A DNA stretch of 59,807 bases from Muribaculaceae bacterium (GTDB lineage: Bacteria; Bacteroidota; Bacteroidia; Bacteroidales; Muribaculaceae). Below the pieces are notes generated by a model that was not told where the DNA came from, did not search any database, and saw only the letters and a list, made by a program, of their open reading frames with translations. Positions 25,485-34,311 of this stretch are shown piece after piece (position 1 is the first letter of the stretch; each line of letters opens with the position of its first letter). The DNA is taken from the NCBI GenBank assembly GCA_029061255.1, contig JAIDSL010000117.1, positions 1-59,807 of the forward strand. Reading direction: 5' to 3'. Both the position numbers and the translations under genes were made by a program.

Positions 25485-26618
25485 TTAGAGCTTGTAGACC
25501 TCTACGCCGGCGAGGAGGAAGCAGCCTGTGCCATAGTCGTCAAAATCCGGCACTGAGTCGTAGGCTACGGGCTGACCGTCTTTGGGTTCTTTGCCGGTGC
25601 CCTGGACATAGCCGAGGTATCCGTTCTCGTGAACGGCTTCTTTCACCATTGCATTCCAAGCCTTGGTGATGACCGGCATATATTTTGCCTTGTCGAGGAT
25701 TCCGTTGCGGACACCCCAAGCCATGCCATATACGAAGAGGGCAGTGCCAGTAAGTTCCTTACCACCAAAGTTGTCAGGATCATGGAGCGATACATTCCAG
25801 AATCCGTCGGGACGCTGGCATTTCACGAGGGCTGCACACATGTCTTGAAGATCCTTTACGTAGACAGCTCTGTGGGGATCGTCGGCGGGTGTATCTTCAA
25901 GAACACGCACGAGGGCTGCAACAACCCATCCGTTGCCACGGCTCCAATAGCAGTTCTTTCCATTAGGCTCCTTGTAGGGAGGCACGAAATCTGCATCTCT
26001 CCACCAAAGGCCTTCTTTCTCGTTGTAAAGTCCACCGGCGAGAGTATTGCGGCTCCACTCATACATGTCCCATGCTTTCTCGCTATATTTCTTGTCGCCG
26101 GTGACAGCGCTTAGCTTTGTGAGCACCGGCATACCCATCTGGATAGCGTCGATCCATGTCCAGTCGTCAACCTGAGGAGTATTGACAAGCATATTGCAGA
26201 GGGAGATGGTCTGGGTTAGCATCTCCGGCTTCGGTGTCAGTTTGTAGAGATCGATATAGGTCTGTCCACATGCATAATTGTCGGCATTGCGGGTAGTGGT
26301 GTCATCGCGGCGCATTCCCCATTTGAAGCCTTCAGCCCAGTCAGTGGCGTATTGCCAGTATTTCTTGTCGGGATATATGGAATGCAAAGCCATCAGCCCT
26401 TCGAAATAGATCGAACGGGTCCATATATTGGCTTCGTAAACTTTCTTACGGGAATAATAGGGGATACCTAAAAGTGGATCCGGATGTTTACGCATGTAGA
26501 GGTCATTGACCTTGATGAGGGTCTTGAGAGTTTCCTGACGGGGAGGAAGCTCTTCCTTTGCCATAATGGCGGGTATTGCCATGATGACAGCAAGGATGGT
26601 TAAGATTACTTTTTTCAT
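25485..26618 (-). CDS. Unsaturated rhamnogalacturonyl hydrolase, GH105
   Basis: A 377-residue exported enzyme that would remove the unsaturated galacturonyl unit left at chain ends by PL lyases. The start at 26618 (MKKVILTILAVIMAIPAIMA) gives a proper signal peptide; an in-frame codon at 26651 lies in a repeat and adds 11 unlikely residues. The GH105 (alpha/alpha)6 pattern is clear: RSIYFEGLMALHSIYPDKKY, NADNYACGQTYIDLYKLTP, PVLTKLSAVTGDKKYSEKAW, CYWSRGNGWVVAALVRVLED and TGTALFVYGMAWGVRNGIL. It is the last gene of the pectin locus. The same activity is also encoded as a domain at 31734-34304. Confidence 0.93.
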   Translation of the reverse strand: MKKVILTILAVIMAIPAIMAKEELPPRQETLKTLIKVNDLYMRKHPDPLLGIPYYSRKKVYEANIWTRSIYFEGLMALHSIYPDKKYWQYATDWAEGFKWGMRRDDTTTRNADNYACGQTYIDLYKLTPKPEMLTQTISLCNMLVNTPQVDDWTWIDAIQMGMPVLTKLSAVTGDKKYSEKAWDMYEWSRNTLAGGLYNEKEGLWWRDADFVPPYKEPNGKNCYWSRGNGWVVAALVRVLEDTPADDPHRAVYVKDLQDMCAALVKCQRPDGFWNVSLHDPDNFGGKELTGTALFVYGMAWGVRNGILDKAKYMPVITKAWNAMVKEAVHENGYLGYVQGTGKEPKDGQPVAYDSVPDFDDYGTGCFLLAGVEVYKL

Positions 26619-26631
26619 AGGGTTGGTATTA

Positions 26632-26665
26632 ATGCATAATTCATAATGCATAATGCATAATTCAT
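26632..26665. repeat. ATGCATAATTCATA-type tandem repeat upstream of GH105 gene
   Basis: Interlocking copies of ATGCATAAT and TTCATAATGCAT, almost self-complementary. A near-identical array is at 39369-39398 upstream of uxaC. Both lie just upstream of minus-strand genes of the pectin locus. Confidence 0.7.
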
Positions 26666-26731
26666 GGACTATGAATTTCTATGCAAATACATAAATGATA
26701 TTACACGTTGATATTAGGTATTATATTAGTT

Positions 26732-29476
26732 TTATTGTTTCTTTTTCATCGGAATTAGCTTTACTTCTGAATTGAGTCCGGCGGGAACGGTCTCCCAGTC
26801 GGAATAATCTACGACTTTCTTGCCGATTACGCTCGCTATATTGGCATCTTTGAAGATCTTCCATTTTTTCCCTTTGCGGTCATAGTCGGCAATCCTGTTG
26901 GCCGGTAGGTTGGTGACATCAATCTCAAGTGTGTTTGTGCCGGGTTGCAGGAATTCTCCGATTTCAATAGTAAATGGAACGCTCCATACTTTGCCTGCAT
27001 CTTTGCCATTGACTTTCACAGAGGCACTTTCGCGGAGATCGCCAAGGTCGAGAAGCCATTCATCGGCTTCTATTCCCTTCGGGAGTTCGAAAGAAACTTT
27101 ATAGCGTCCTGTAGCAGTGTTGACTTTTGCTTCATCGATAGGGAGGTTGGTCCATGCCGTCACAGTATCTGTATCGAACACACCTTCAATAGCCGGCTCG
27201 CTTTCAGGGAAAGTTATACTCCATCCTTTTTCTATGTTGACAGGAGCTCCTTTTTCATAGTAAGCCCATTCCTCAGCGTCAATCTCAGTCGGGAATGTCT
27301 TTAGCAGAAGTGACTGGCCCGGATCTACTTGAAGCAATATCTCGGTTGTTCCGTTCGGTCCCTTACGGGTCTTAGCCTTTCCTTTCTTGCCCGTGAGAGG
27401 ATCGAAGATCATCACGCTTTCAGCCGGCTCCGCCAGTGTCTCCCATCCATCGAGGCTATTGTCGTTGAGGAGAGCGAGGAAATAGTTGAAGCCACCAGCC
27501 TCGTTGGTGCGTCGGAGAAGTGAGACCCCTTTGTTTCGCAGTGGCTCAGGAGTGGCTCCGGTCATTCGGATAGCTGCCTGGATATCTTTTACCGGGGATG
27601 CCATATCCTTTTCAAGCTCTGAGAGTAGGGCACGTCTCTCCTCAAGATTTCCGAGCCCCGGCACATCTTTAGGAAGATTTCCGGTGAAGATCACGTTTCC
27701 ACCCTTTTCCTTGAGATCCTTCAGGGCTTTGAGTGTCTCCACCGGCATATAATTGACGGGTGGGACTATGATCGACTTGTAGCGGTTGCCACCAGTCGAT
27801 ACTATTGTTCCATCTGCCTCGACACTGAGTTCTGATATGAGGGCATCTGAAAGATAGTCAGGATCAAGACCGGCCTTCACCAATTCATTGACCATTGCCT
27901 TCACGTCCGGCATCTTTTTATCCATACTATGGATGTCAAACATCATGTATATGCCGTCTTGACGTTGCCAAATGTCGTCGATAGGGAAGTAGAGCAGTAC
28001 GTCAGAATCAGGGTTGCCTGCTGTAAGAAAAGCTTGGCAACGGGCGATATATTTGAATAGAGCATCCGCATCTTTCCATATGGTGTTGGTAGGTGACATA
28101 TTGACCGATGCATAGAACAACCATCCCGGAAATTCCACTCCTTTTGGGGAGTAAGTGGCTCCATGGAAGAAAATATGGTTGACTCCGGCTGCCAGCATTT
28201 GGTCGATTTCAGGTTTTGCAACAGACAAGGATGTGTGGAAATGCTCGGTAAGCCATGTCAGAGTTTCTGCAGAGACGAGTGGTTTGCCGGCTATGTGGGC
28301 AGCCGAGGATGCAAACTTAAGCACCGCCGGGTCAGCATCGCTGTGGCGCGAATCTCCGGTAGGATGAAGGCCGGGGATATTCAGTTCGGAGCGTCCGAAT
28401 GATTCGCATTCCGGAATGTCAACGATTGCATAGAGGTCAATGATGTTTGCCGGGCTTCCATGGCTTTGGTTGCGGATTTGGGCGCCATGGCTGTGTGCCC
28501 AACGGGTCCAAAGGTCAGTGAAATTTTCGCGCAGTACACGAGCTAAAGTATATCGATAGTCTCTTACGATGCGGCCGCGAAGCTCCGTCTGGTTACCTTG
28601 ATCGGCAAACTCCGGAAGATATTGCTCAAGGCGATAGCCATGATCCTTGGCAAACTCTTCGAAAAGACCTTTTGTCCAGTCTGACCCATACACTTCATAT
28701 GAATCGTTGAACATCACTTTCGGGAAAGTATCTTCCTTCCCGGTGAAAGCCCGGTCGAAACGGTCGAGATATTTCTTTACGGCAACGCTGTCGTAGTGGT
28801 TTACTACATACCCTTCACCACCCGGGGCAGCTCGCTTCACTTTTTGGAATGTCCTTCCTGCAAATAGGGTATACACTTCCCAATTCCCTTTCTTGGGAGC
28901 AGTCCAGTCAAGGGTTCCGTCTTTTTTCAGTTTGTTTGTGATGTCGATGCGAGTGTCGCCATTCACAGCCATTATCTTTTCGACTGTGGCTACCGCGCGT
29001 TGCTTTTCATCCTGCGGCTCTATTTTCACAGCGAGTTTTTTGCCGGGAGCCACGTTCCATTTTTCTATGATGAGTTTCTGGGCACTTTCATTTTCTGTCA
29101 CTTCCGGACCTCCAAATGGCCAGCCTGTTCCGTTGTTCATCTCCGGTTGAAGCCCGAGCCTCCGGCTCTCGTCGGTCACGTGGCGGAGCATCTCCATCCA
29201 TTTTTCGGAGAGGTATGGGATATCGTTGGCTTCGTTGCCCTGCACTCCATAGATAGGAGTGATCTCGAATCCTCCCATTCCCTGACGGGCAAACTCTTCG
29301 AGGTTGTAGGTGAGTCCATCCTTGTCAACGGCGCTTCCTTGCCACCACCAGCGTACGAACGGACGGTTGACTGTCGTCTCCGCATACCAGTCGGTAGATG
29401 GATCTTCGGCATGCATAAAGAATGCCGCGCTTCCAAGCAAGCAAATGGCTGTGAGATATTTATATCTTTTTTTCAT
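26732..29476 (-). CDS. Alpha-L-rhamnosidase, GH106
   Basis: A 914-residue exported enzyme expected to remove terminal alpha-L-rhamnose from rhamnogalacturonan fragments. After a signal peptide (CLLGSAAFFMHAE) it opens with the family motif NRPFVRWWWQGSAVDKDGLT followed by FARQGMGGFEITPIYG. Other GH106 landmarks are PEMNNGTGWPFGGPEVTEN, RNQSHGSPANIIDLYAIVDI, ETLTWLTEHFHTSLSVAKPE and INHIFFHGATYSP-like GVNHIFFHGATYSP. The C-terminal 150 residues form a beta-sandwich (FELPKGIEADEWLLDLGDLR). Length agrees with the family. It lies between the six-hairpin glycosidase gene and the GH105 gene; the gaps hold tandem repeats, so separate promoters are possible. Confidence 0.93.
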   Translation of the reverse strand: MKKRYKYLTAICLLGSAAFFMHAEDPSTDWYAETTVNRPFVRWWWQGSAVDKDGLTYNLEEFARQGMGGFEITPIYGVQGNEANDIPYLSEKWMEMLRHVTDESRRLGLQPEMNNGTGWPFGGPEVTENESAQKLIIEKWNVAPGKKLAVKIEPQDEKQRAVATVEKIMAVNGDTRIDITNKLKKDGTLDWTAPKKGNWEVYTLFAGRTFQKVKRAAPGGEGYVVNHYDSVAVKKYLDRFDRAFTGKEDTFPKVMFNDSYEVYGSDWTKGLFEEFAKDHGYRLEQYLPEFADQGNQTELRGRIVRDYRYTLARVLRENFTDLWTRWAHSHGAQIRNQSHGSPANIIDLYAIVDIPECESFGRSELNIPGLHPTGDSRHSDADPAVLKFASSAAHIAGKPLVSAETLTWLTEHFHTSLSVAKPEIDQMLAAGVNHIFFHGATYSPKGVEFPGWLFYASVNMSPTNTIWKDADALFKYIARCQAFLTAGNPDSDVLLYFPIDDIWQRQDGIYMMFDIHSMDKKMPDVKAMVNELVKAGLDPDYLSDALISELSVEADGTIVSTGGNRYKSIIVPPVNYMPVETLKALKDLKEKGGNVIFTGNLPKDVPGLGNLEERRALLSELEKDMASPVKDIQAAIRMTGATPEPLRNKGVSLLRRTNEAGGFNYFLALLNDNSLDGWETLAEPAESVMIFDPLTGKKGKAKTRKGPNGTTEILLQVDPGQSLLLKTFPTEIDAEEWAYYEKGAPVNIEKGWSITFPESEPAIEGVFDTDTVTAWTNLPIDEAKVNTATGRYKVSFELPKGIEADEWLLDLGDLRESASVKVNGKDAGKVWSVPFTIEIGEFLQPGTNTLEIDVTNLPANRIADYDRKGKKWKIFKDANIASVIGKKVVDYSDWETVPAGLNSEVKLIPMKKKQ

Positions 29477-29493
29477 GTATGTTGGTTTTTTAG

Positions 29494-29521
29494 TCTTAAG
29501 TCTTGAGTCTTAAGTCTTAAG
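29494..29521. repeat. Tandem heptamer TCTTAAG x4
   Basis: Four copies of TCTTAAG (one TCTTGAG) occupy the leader of the GH106 gene. The heptamer is nearly its own complement (CTTAAG) and also appears at 47105-47120. Confidence 0.75.
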
Positions 29522-29541
29522 AATTTATTTTTATGTTTGGT

Positions 29542-29571
29542 GGGCGGTGAGGGGTTCAGGCCTCACCGTCC
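29542..29571. other. Hairpin between six-hairpin glycosidase and GH106 genes
   Basis: An 8-bp stem, CGGTGAGG (29545-29552) and CCTCACCG (29561-29568). A T-rich run follows on the plus strand only, where there is no gene to end. On the minus strand it may act as an RNA-stability or partial stop element between two genes of the locus. Confidence 0.4.
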
Positions 29572-29589
29572 TGTGTTTTTTTCAGGGAA

Positions 29590-31728
29590 TCAAGGTAGTG
29601 GCTTTATGCCTTCCCAGCGTACGTCCCAGGTGCCATCTTTCGGGAATCCGGGATTTTCAATCTCACATCCGTCCCATCCGGCAGTCATCAGAGCCACTGC
29701 TGTCAGCAGTCCGCCATTGCCGGGAAGATAGCAACGAAGTCGGTTGTCCTGATAGTTATGTCCGTTTGGCAGATAGGTGTTGGTGCGCTTGTCCATCAGC
29801 AGGGCATTGATGGCCTTTTCAGGTTCTCCTACGCGTACGGCACACATAGCCGTTGTCGGATAGTCCCAACCCCAAGTCTTGTCCCAGTTCCAATTGTTGT
29901 AGACCCAGTCGAAAGTATTGTCGAGAATCTTTGGGTCGGCAAGTGGGGAAGCAGGGAGAATACCAAGTGAGCCAAGAACAGCCATGTGGTCGGAAGTGAA
30001 GCGGATGTCCTCATAGGTCTGTGGAGCAGTCTCGGCAGCAAGATAAAGGGAGTCTTTTGCAGCAAGATGAGAGAGCTCGTTTGTGATCTTGTCCCATTCA
30101 GGATTTCGCTCGAGCCCCATTCTTTCTCTCCATTTTTGGGCTGTATTGAGTCCGAAATGCCAATATGAGAGTTCAAACGGAGGATTTACGGTTTCCGATG
30201 CCTTCAATGTCTCCTGCGCCGGTATGATACCCTTAAGTATGTAGCGTTTGTTTGCCTCATCTCTGTCAGCAAACGAAGCCATAAACTGAGCGGTTTCCTC
30301 AATGAGGGGATAATACTTGTGGAGAACGGCTGTATCCGGATTCGCACGGTAAAGCAGCTCTGCGAGATAGATGAGATGAGGCTGCTGCCAAATAAGGAAA
30401 GATCCAACTCCTGATGGAGCCTCTATTGAGGAAGGATCAGTCATCTTCATCCATCTAACTCCTTCGAATCCCTGTCGCTTGGCAATGTTTCTCGCGTTTG
30501 CTTCGGCCTTCTCATACCAAGGAAGAGTGCGGGCGAGAAGGTCTTCATGGCCATAGAGGGCGAACTGAGCCTGATGCCACCATATCATCTCGAGATGGAA
30601 TTTTCCAAACCAGGAATTATAAGTCAAGCCTGTCTCCTGAGGCGGGGTAGTGCCCGCACAGTTTGTGGCAAGCAGATACTGCGAGAGCACCACGCGGCGT
30701 TCGAGTTCCTTGGCGCGAGGATCCGTGCAGTGGCTGAAGTCAACCACACCTCCTTCGTTCCAAAACTTCTGCCAGTAGTCGCTTGCATCAGCAATCACTT
30801 TCTCTGCGGTAACATCCGAGTTGCCTGTCATCTCTTCGGTGAATTGCGCAGTGATGCTCCATTTGTCGGCATCCGGAGTGATGACGATGGTGTGTGGGGA
30901 TGTCTTTTCTGCCTCAGTCTTTCCGTCCCAGTGCAGTGTGATGAAGTAGGAAGTGGAGTCAAGGGTATGTTTTACGATAGCCTTACCCGGTTCTGACACT
31001 ACGATGTCGGCAGTGTGAAGGGAGTCGGCGTTCCAATCGCATGCGTCGTCGCTGTGTTTTCCGGTAGGGTAGGGCAGACGAAGAGCAATCGCGTGTCGAC
31101 CTTCATCGTTGATGACAGCAGCCACAAGATCCAGCTCCGGATCAACCGATGTCCTTACTTCAGCTTTCTTTCCGGCTGAAGTGAACTTGGAATTGATCAC
31201 TCCGTTCCACATGTCGAGTGTCTGGTCTATGTCGGTCAGCGATTCAGGCGTTATACCGTCAAATCCAAGTGCGCCGAGATGAAGCCTGTGGGGGTTGACG
31301 CGGTAATAGTCTGCGGCAGCCTTCTTCCTTGGGTCATCTTTAAACTGGACAGAGTAGAGTTCCTGTCTTCCACGCCCGAAGTCATATTCCTTGAGTGTTT
31401 CCTCAAATTTATAGTCTTCAGTGTTTGGAAAGCTGTGCCAGCCCCAGTCGCTCATGGTCCCGAGTGGAACGCCGGCTGAATATATCTCAGGGAATGTCTG
31501 GAGTCCGGTCACATCAGCAGTAAATGCAAATCGTCCGTTGCCAACCGTGAGCGAAGCCATAGTGTCGATGGCTGTGACATGGGGGTTATTGCGAGTCACC
31601 AGTGCGAAACGGTCGATTTTTTCGCTGTTTGAGCTACAGCCGGACATGATTGCCGTCGCGACGAATAAATTCGCCGCGACGGTAGTCATAAATTTCCCTG
31701 TACAGAATAATCTGCGGAATTTATTCAT
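29590..31728 (-). CDS. Six-hairpin glycosidase-like lipoprotein (GH65/GH95-like), pectin locus
   Basis: A protein of about 712 residues with a lipoprotein signal ending MSGCSSNSEK. The N-terminal beta-domain begins with MASLTVGNGRFAFTADVTGL, a motif shared with GH65/GH95-type enzymes, and the C-terminal half looks like an (alpha/alpha)6 barrel: GLTYNSWFGKFHLEMIWWHQ, SFLIWQQPHLIYLAELLYRA, PPFELSYWHFGLNTAQKWRE and NTFDWVYNNWNWDKTWGWDY. I cannot place it in a numbered family. Given its neighbours it may cut a side chain or chain end of rhamnogalacturonan I. The start is the ATG at 31728, 5 bp past the upstream stop; a GTG at 31737 would overlap that gene. Confidence 0.7.
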   Translation of the reverse strand: MNKFRRLFCTGKFMTTVAANLFVATAIMSGCSSNSEKIDRFALVTRNNPHVTAIDTMASLTVGNGRFAFTADVTGLQTFPEIYSAGVPLGTMSDWGWHSFPNTEDYKFEETLKEYDFGRGRQELYSVQFKDDPRKKAAADYYRVNPHRLHLGALGFDGITPESLTDIDQTLDMWNGVINSKFTSAGKKAEVRTSVDPELDLVAAVINDEGRHAIALRLPYPTGKHSDDACDWNADSLHTADIVVSEPGKAIVKHTLDSTSYFITLHWDGKTEAEKTSPHTIVITPDADKWSITAQFTEEMTGNSDVTAEKVIADASDYWQKFWNEGGVVDFSHCTDPRAKELERRVVLSQYLLATNCAGTTPPQETGLTYNSWFGKFHLEMIWWHQAQFALYGHEDLLARTLPWYEKAEANARNIAKRQGFEGVRWMKMTDPSSIEAPSGVGSFLIWQQPHLIYLAELLYRANPDTAVLHKYYPLIEETAQFMASFADRDEANKRYILKGIIPAQETLKASETVNPPFELSYWHFGLNTAQKWRERMGLERNPEWDKITNELSHLAAKDSLYLAAETAPQTYEDIRFTSDHMAVLGSLGILPASPLADPKILDNTFDWVYNNWNWDKTWGWDYPTTAMCAVRVGEPEKAINALLMDKRTNTYLPNGHNYQDNRLRCYLPGNGGLLTAVALMTAGWDGCEIENPGFPKDGTWDVRWEGIKPLP

Positions 31729-31733
31729 TTCAA

Positions 31734-34304
31734 TCACTTTTTCAAGTTGTCATATTCAAGACCAGCAAGGATGAAGGGACCTACGCCCTTAGCATCGTTG
31801 TCGCGGATAGGCTCACTAAGATAATACTGGAATGTGCCGTTTCTGCGCTTGTCCTTTCCTCCTCCAAGTCCTGCTACGGCGCAGCAATTGGTCAGAGAAA
31901 TAGTGCCGTCAGGATTTTCCTTGACGAAAGTCTCTACCATACCCTCATATCCTTTCTTTGCAGGAGCGAGATATGACTCGTCGAGCAGACCGAGGCGCAC
32001 TGCACGGAGAAGGTTGTAGACGAACATTGCTGAAGCTGTTGCCTCGAGGTAGTTGCCCTGACGCTTCGGGGAGTCCATCACCTGATACCATACACCGGAT
32101 TCAGGATCCTGATACTTCACTACACCGTCAGCTACACTCTTAAGGAGCGCAAGCATTTCAGGACGCTTGGGATGATCTGCCGGCATCTTTTCAAGCACAT
32201 CGGTTATAGCCCAAAGGTACCAGCCCATTGCGCGTCCCCATGCGTGCTCTGACTGTCCGGTGCGACGGTCAGCCCAGAACTGTTTCTTCTTCTCATCCCA
32301 TGCATGGCGGTAGAGCCCTGTCGCAGGGTCGTACGTCTTCTTGCCTACAGTGAGGAATTGGTTGGCGATGTCGTTCCAGAGCTTCGGGTCTGAACCAAGG
32401 TAACGGTTTACGTATTCAGCATAGAACGGCTGGCCCATGTAAAGACCGTCAAGCCAAGCCTGGTGAGGATAAATCTTCTTGTGCCAGAAATTCTTTGTCT
32501 TTGTTCTGGGCTGTGATAGAAGCTGGTCGTAGATGTTGTCGGCAGCCTTCTTGTATTTTTCATCGCCTGTGATGTCATAGGCCTGAAGGATCTCAATGCC
32601 TCCCTTCACGTTGTCGATATTGTAAGCGTTCTTGTCAAACGCCTTGATGGTGCCGTCGGGATTTACAAAGAAGTCAGTGTAATTGAGCACGTAGTCGAGC
32701 ATTTCCTTATCATTGTAGGCGCGAGCGGCCGCAAGGATACCCTCGAGTTCCACTGCAGCTGCATAGCTCCATTTCACTCCGTTTACGTCGATAGTCTCGC
32801 TCTTAGGATTGCGTATCATTTCTGATTTAGCCATCTGGTAGGCGAGGGGTCGGCCGTAGAAGCATTCTACACCGTTGATCTTAAGATTGTCAAACACCAC
32901 GTCTTTTACTTCACCTGTGATGCTGTTGCCATCAGCTACACCATTGAAGTTACAATCCTTTACCTCGATGTCGTAGACGTTGCATTTGTCGGCAAGACCT
33001 ACGATCTTGACACCGTATTTGCTCTTGTTGCAATTTACATTCTCAAGATACACGTTGCGGACTGTCGGAGGATAAGCGCGCTTGCATTTTTCTTTGGGCT
33101 CATAGTCGAGGTTGATCTTAAGAACAGCTTCATCACACTGTCCCACTTCAACATTACGGACATAGATATCTTCAATTACACCACCACGGCAAGTATTGGT
33201 CTTGATTCGGATGACACGTTCGAGATCTGGGCTATCCATTTTGCAGTTTTCTACAAAAAGAGTCTTATAGCCGCCTGAGATTTCACTACCGACAACTACA
33301 CCACCATGTCCATTTTTCATCTGGCAATTACGTACGATAATGTTCTCGCTGGGGATAGCACGTTCACGACCGTCACGGTTACGTCCGCTCTTGATTGCTA
33401 TGCAATCATCGCCGGTGTCAAAATAGCAGTTTTCAATAAGAACGTCTTTGCAAGATTCAGGGTCGCATCCGTCGCCGTTAGGACCATCGTTCTGCACATG
33501 AACACCACGAACAGTAACGTTCTGGCACATGAGAGGGTGCATAACCCAGAAGGCAGAACGAAGCATAGTCACATCTTCAATGAGGACGTTTTTACATTCC
33601 ACCGGGTTTACAAGCTGGGGACGCATACCCCAGTTGGAGCCGAGGCGACGCTCAAAAAGGTCAACTCCGCATTCATTCCAGTCTTGAAGAATGATTCGGC
33701 CTGCACGCTGGGATAGCATACCTGGTTTCCATCCCCATTTGTCGTTGCCTACCATTGACCACCAATTCTCGCGGCTTGCACCGCCATCGATGGTTCCCTT
33801 ACCTGTAATCGCGATGTTATCTTGCTTATAAGCATAGATCATAGGGCTCCAGTTCCAGCAGTTCATGCCTTCCCAAGCCGTGAGGACAAGAGGATAATAC
33901 TGATGCGGATCATCAGTGAATAGGAGGACTGCACCTTCCTCAAGATGAAGGTTGACATTGGTGAGCAATTTTATAGGACCTGTGAGCCATGTTCCGGCAG
34001 GGACAATTACCCTACCGCCACCGTCTGCACTACACTTGGCAATAGCAGAATTGATCACATTTGTGTAGAGTTCTTTGCCATGTTTGTCTTTCGGTAATAC
34101 TGAAGCCTTCTTGCCTTTTGGCTTTTTAGGCATGAAATCATTGATGTTGTAATCCTTGTCTTTAAAAGTAGGTGCTTTAATACGAGCCTCTACCTGAGGA
34201 TACACGTCTTTCCATGCTTTCTGGGCTCTTTCTGCAATGCCTTCCGCCATTGCCGAGCCTACGCATAGAATCGCGGCCGCTAATGAAATTAAAGTTCTCT
34301 TCAT
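31734..34304 (-). CDS. Bifunctional GH28 polygalacturonase / GH105 unsaturated glycuronyl hydrolase
   Basis: An 856-residue exported fusion with signal peptide (LAAAILCVGSAMAE). Residues about 80-480 are a GH28 right-handed beta-helix with all catalytic landmarks: NGDGCDP (Asn276, Asp278), TGDDCIAIKSG (Asp299-Asp300), NGHGG (His333) and RIK (Arg366, Lys368). Residues about 500-856 are a GH105 (alpha/alpha)6 domain: WSYAAAVELEGILAAARAYN, HAWGRAMGWYLWAITDVLEK, GNYLEATASAMFVYNLLRAV and ISLTNCCAVAGLGGGKDKRR. The pair can cut the galacturonan or rhamnogalacturonan backbone and take off unsaturated ends. It sits 7 bp after the CE12-GH28 gene and 5 bp before the six-hairpin glycosidase gene. Confidence 0.93.
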   Translation of the reverse strand: MKRTLISLAAAILCVGSAMAEGIAERAQKAWKDVYPQVEARIKAPTFKDKDYNINDFMPKKPKGKKASVLPKDKHGKELYTNVINSAIAKCSADGGGRVIVPAGTWLTGPIKLLTNVNLHLEEGAVLLFTDDPHQYYPLVLTAWEGMNCWNWSPMIYAYKQDNIAITGKGTIDGGASRENWWSMVGNDKWGWKPGMLSQRAGRIILQDWNECGVDLFERRLGSNWGMRPQLVNPVECKNVLIEDVTMLRSAFWVMHPLMCQNVTVRGVHVQNDGPNGDGCDPESCKDVLIENCYFDTGDDCIAIKSGRNRDGRERAIPSENIIVRNCQMKNGHGGVVVGSEISGGYKTLFVENCKMDSPDLERVIRIKTNTCRGGVIEDIYVRNVEVGQCDEAVLKINLDYEPKEKCKRAYPPTVRNVYLENVNCNKSKYGVKIVGLADKCNVYDIEVKDCNFNGVADGNSITGEVKDVVFDNLKINGVECFYGRPLAYQMAKSEMIRNPKSETIDVNGVKWSYAAAVELEGILAAARAYNDKEMLDYVLNYTDFFVNPDGTIKAFDKNAYNIDNVKGGIEILQAYDITGDEKYKKAADNIYDQLLSQPRTKTKNFWHKKIYPHQAWLDGLYMGQPFYAEYVNRYLGSDPKLWNDIANQFLTVGKKTYDPATGLYRHAWDEKKKQFWADRRTGQSEHAWGRAMGWYLWAITDVLEKMPADHPKRPEMLALLKSVADGVVKYQDPESGVWYQVMDSPKRQGNYLEATASAMFVYNLLRAVRLGLLDESYLAPAKKGYEGMVETFVKENPDGTISLTNCCAVAGLGGGKDKRRNGTFQYYLSEPIRDNDAKGVGPFILAGLEYDNLKK

Positions 34305-34311
34305 GTTGTTA

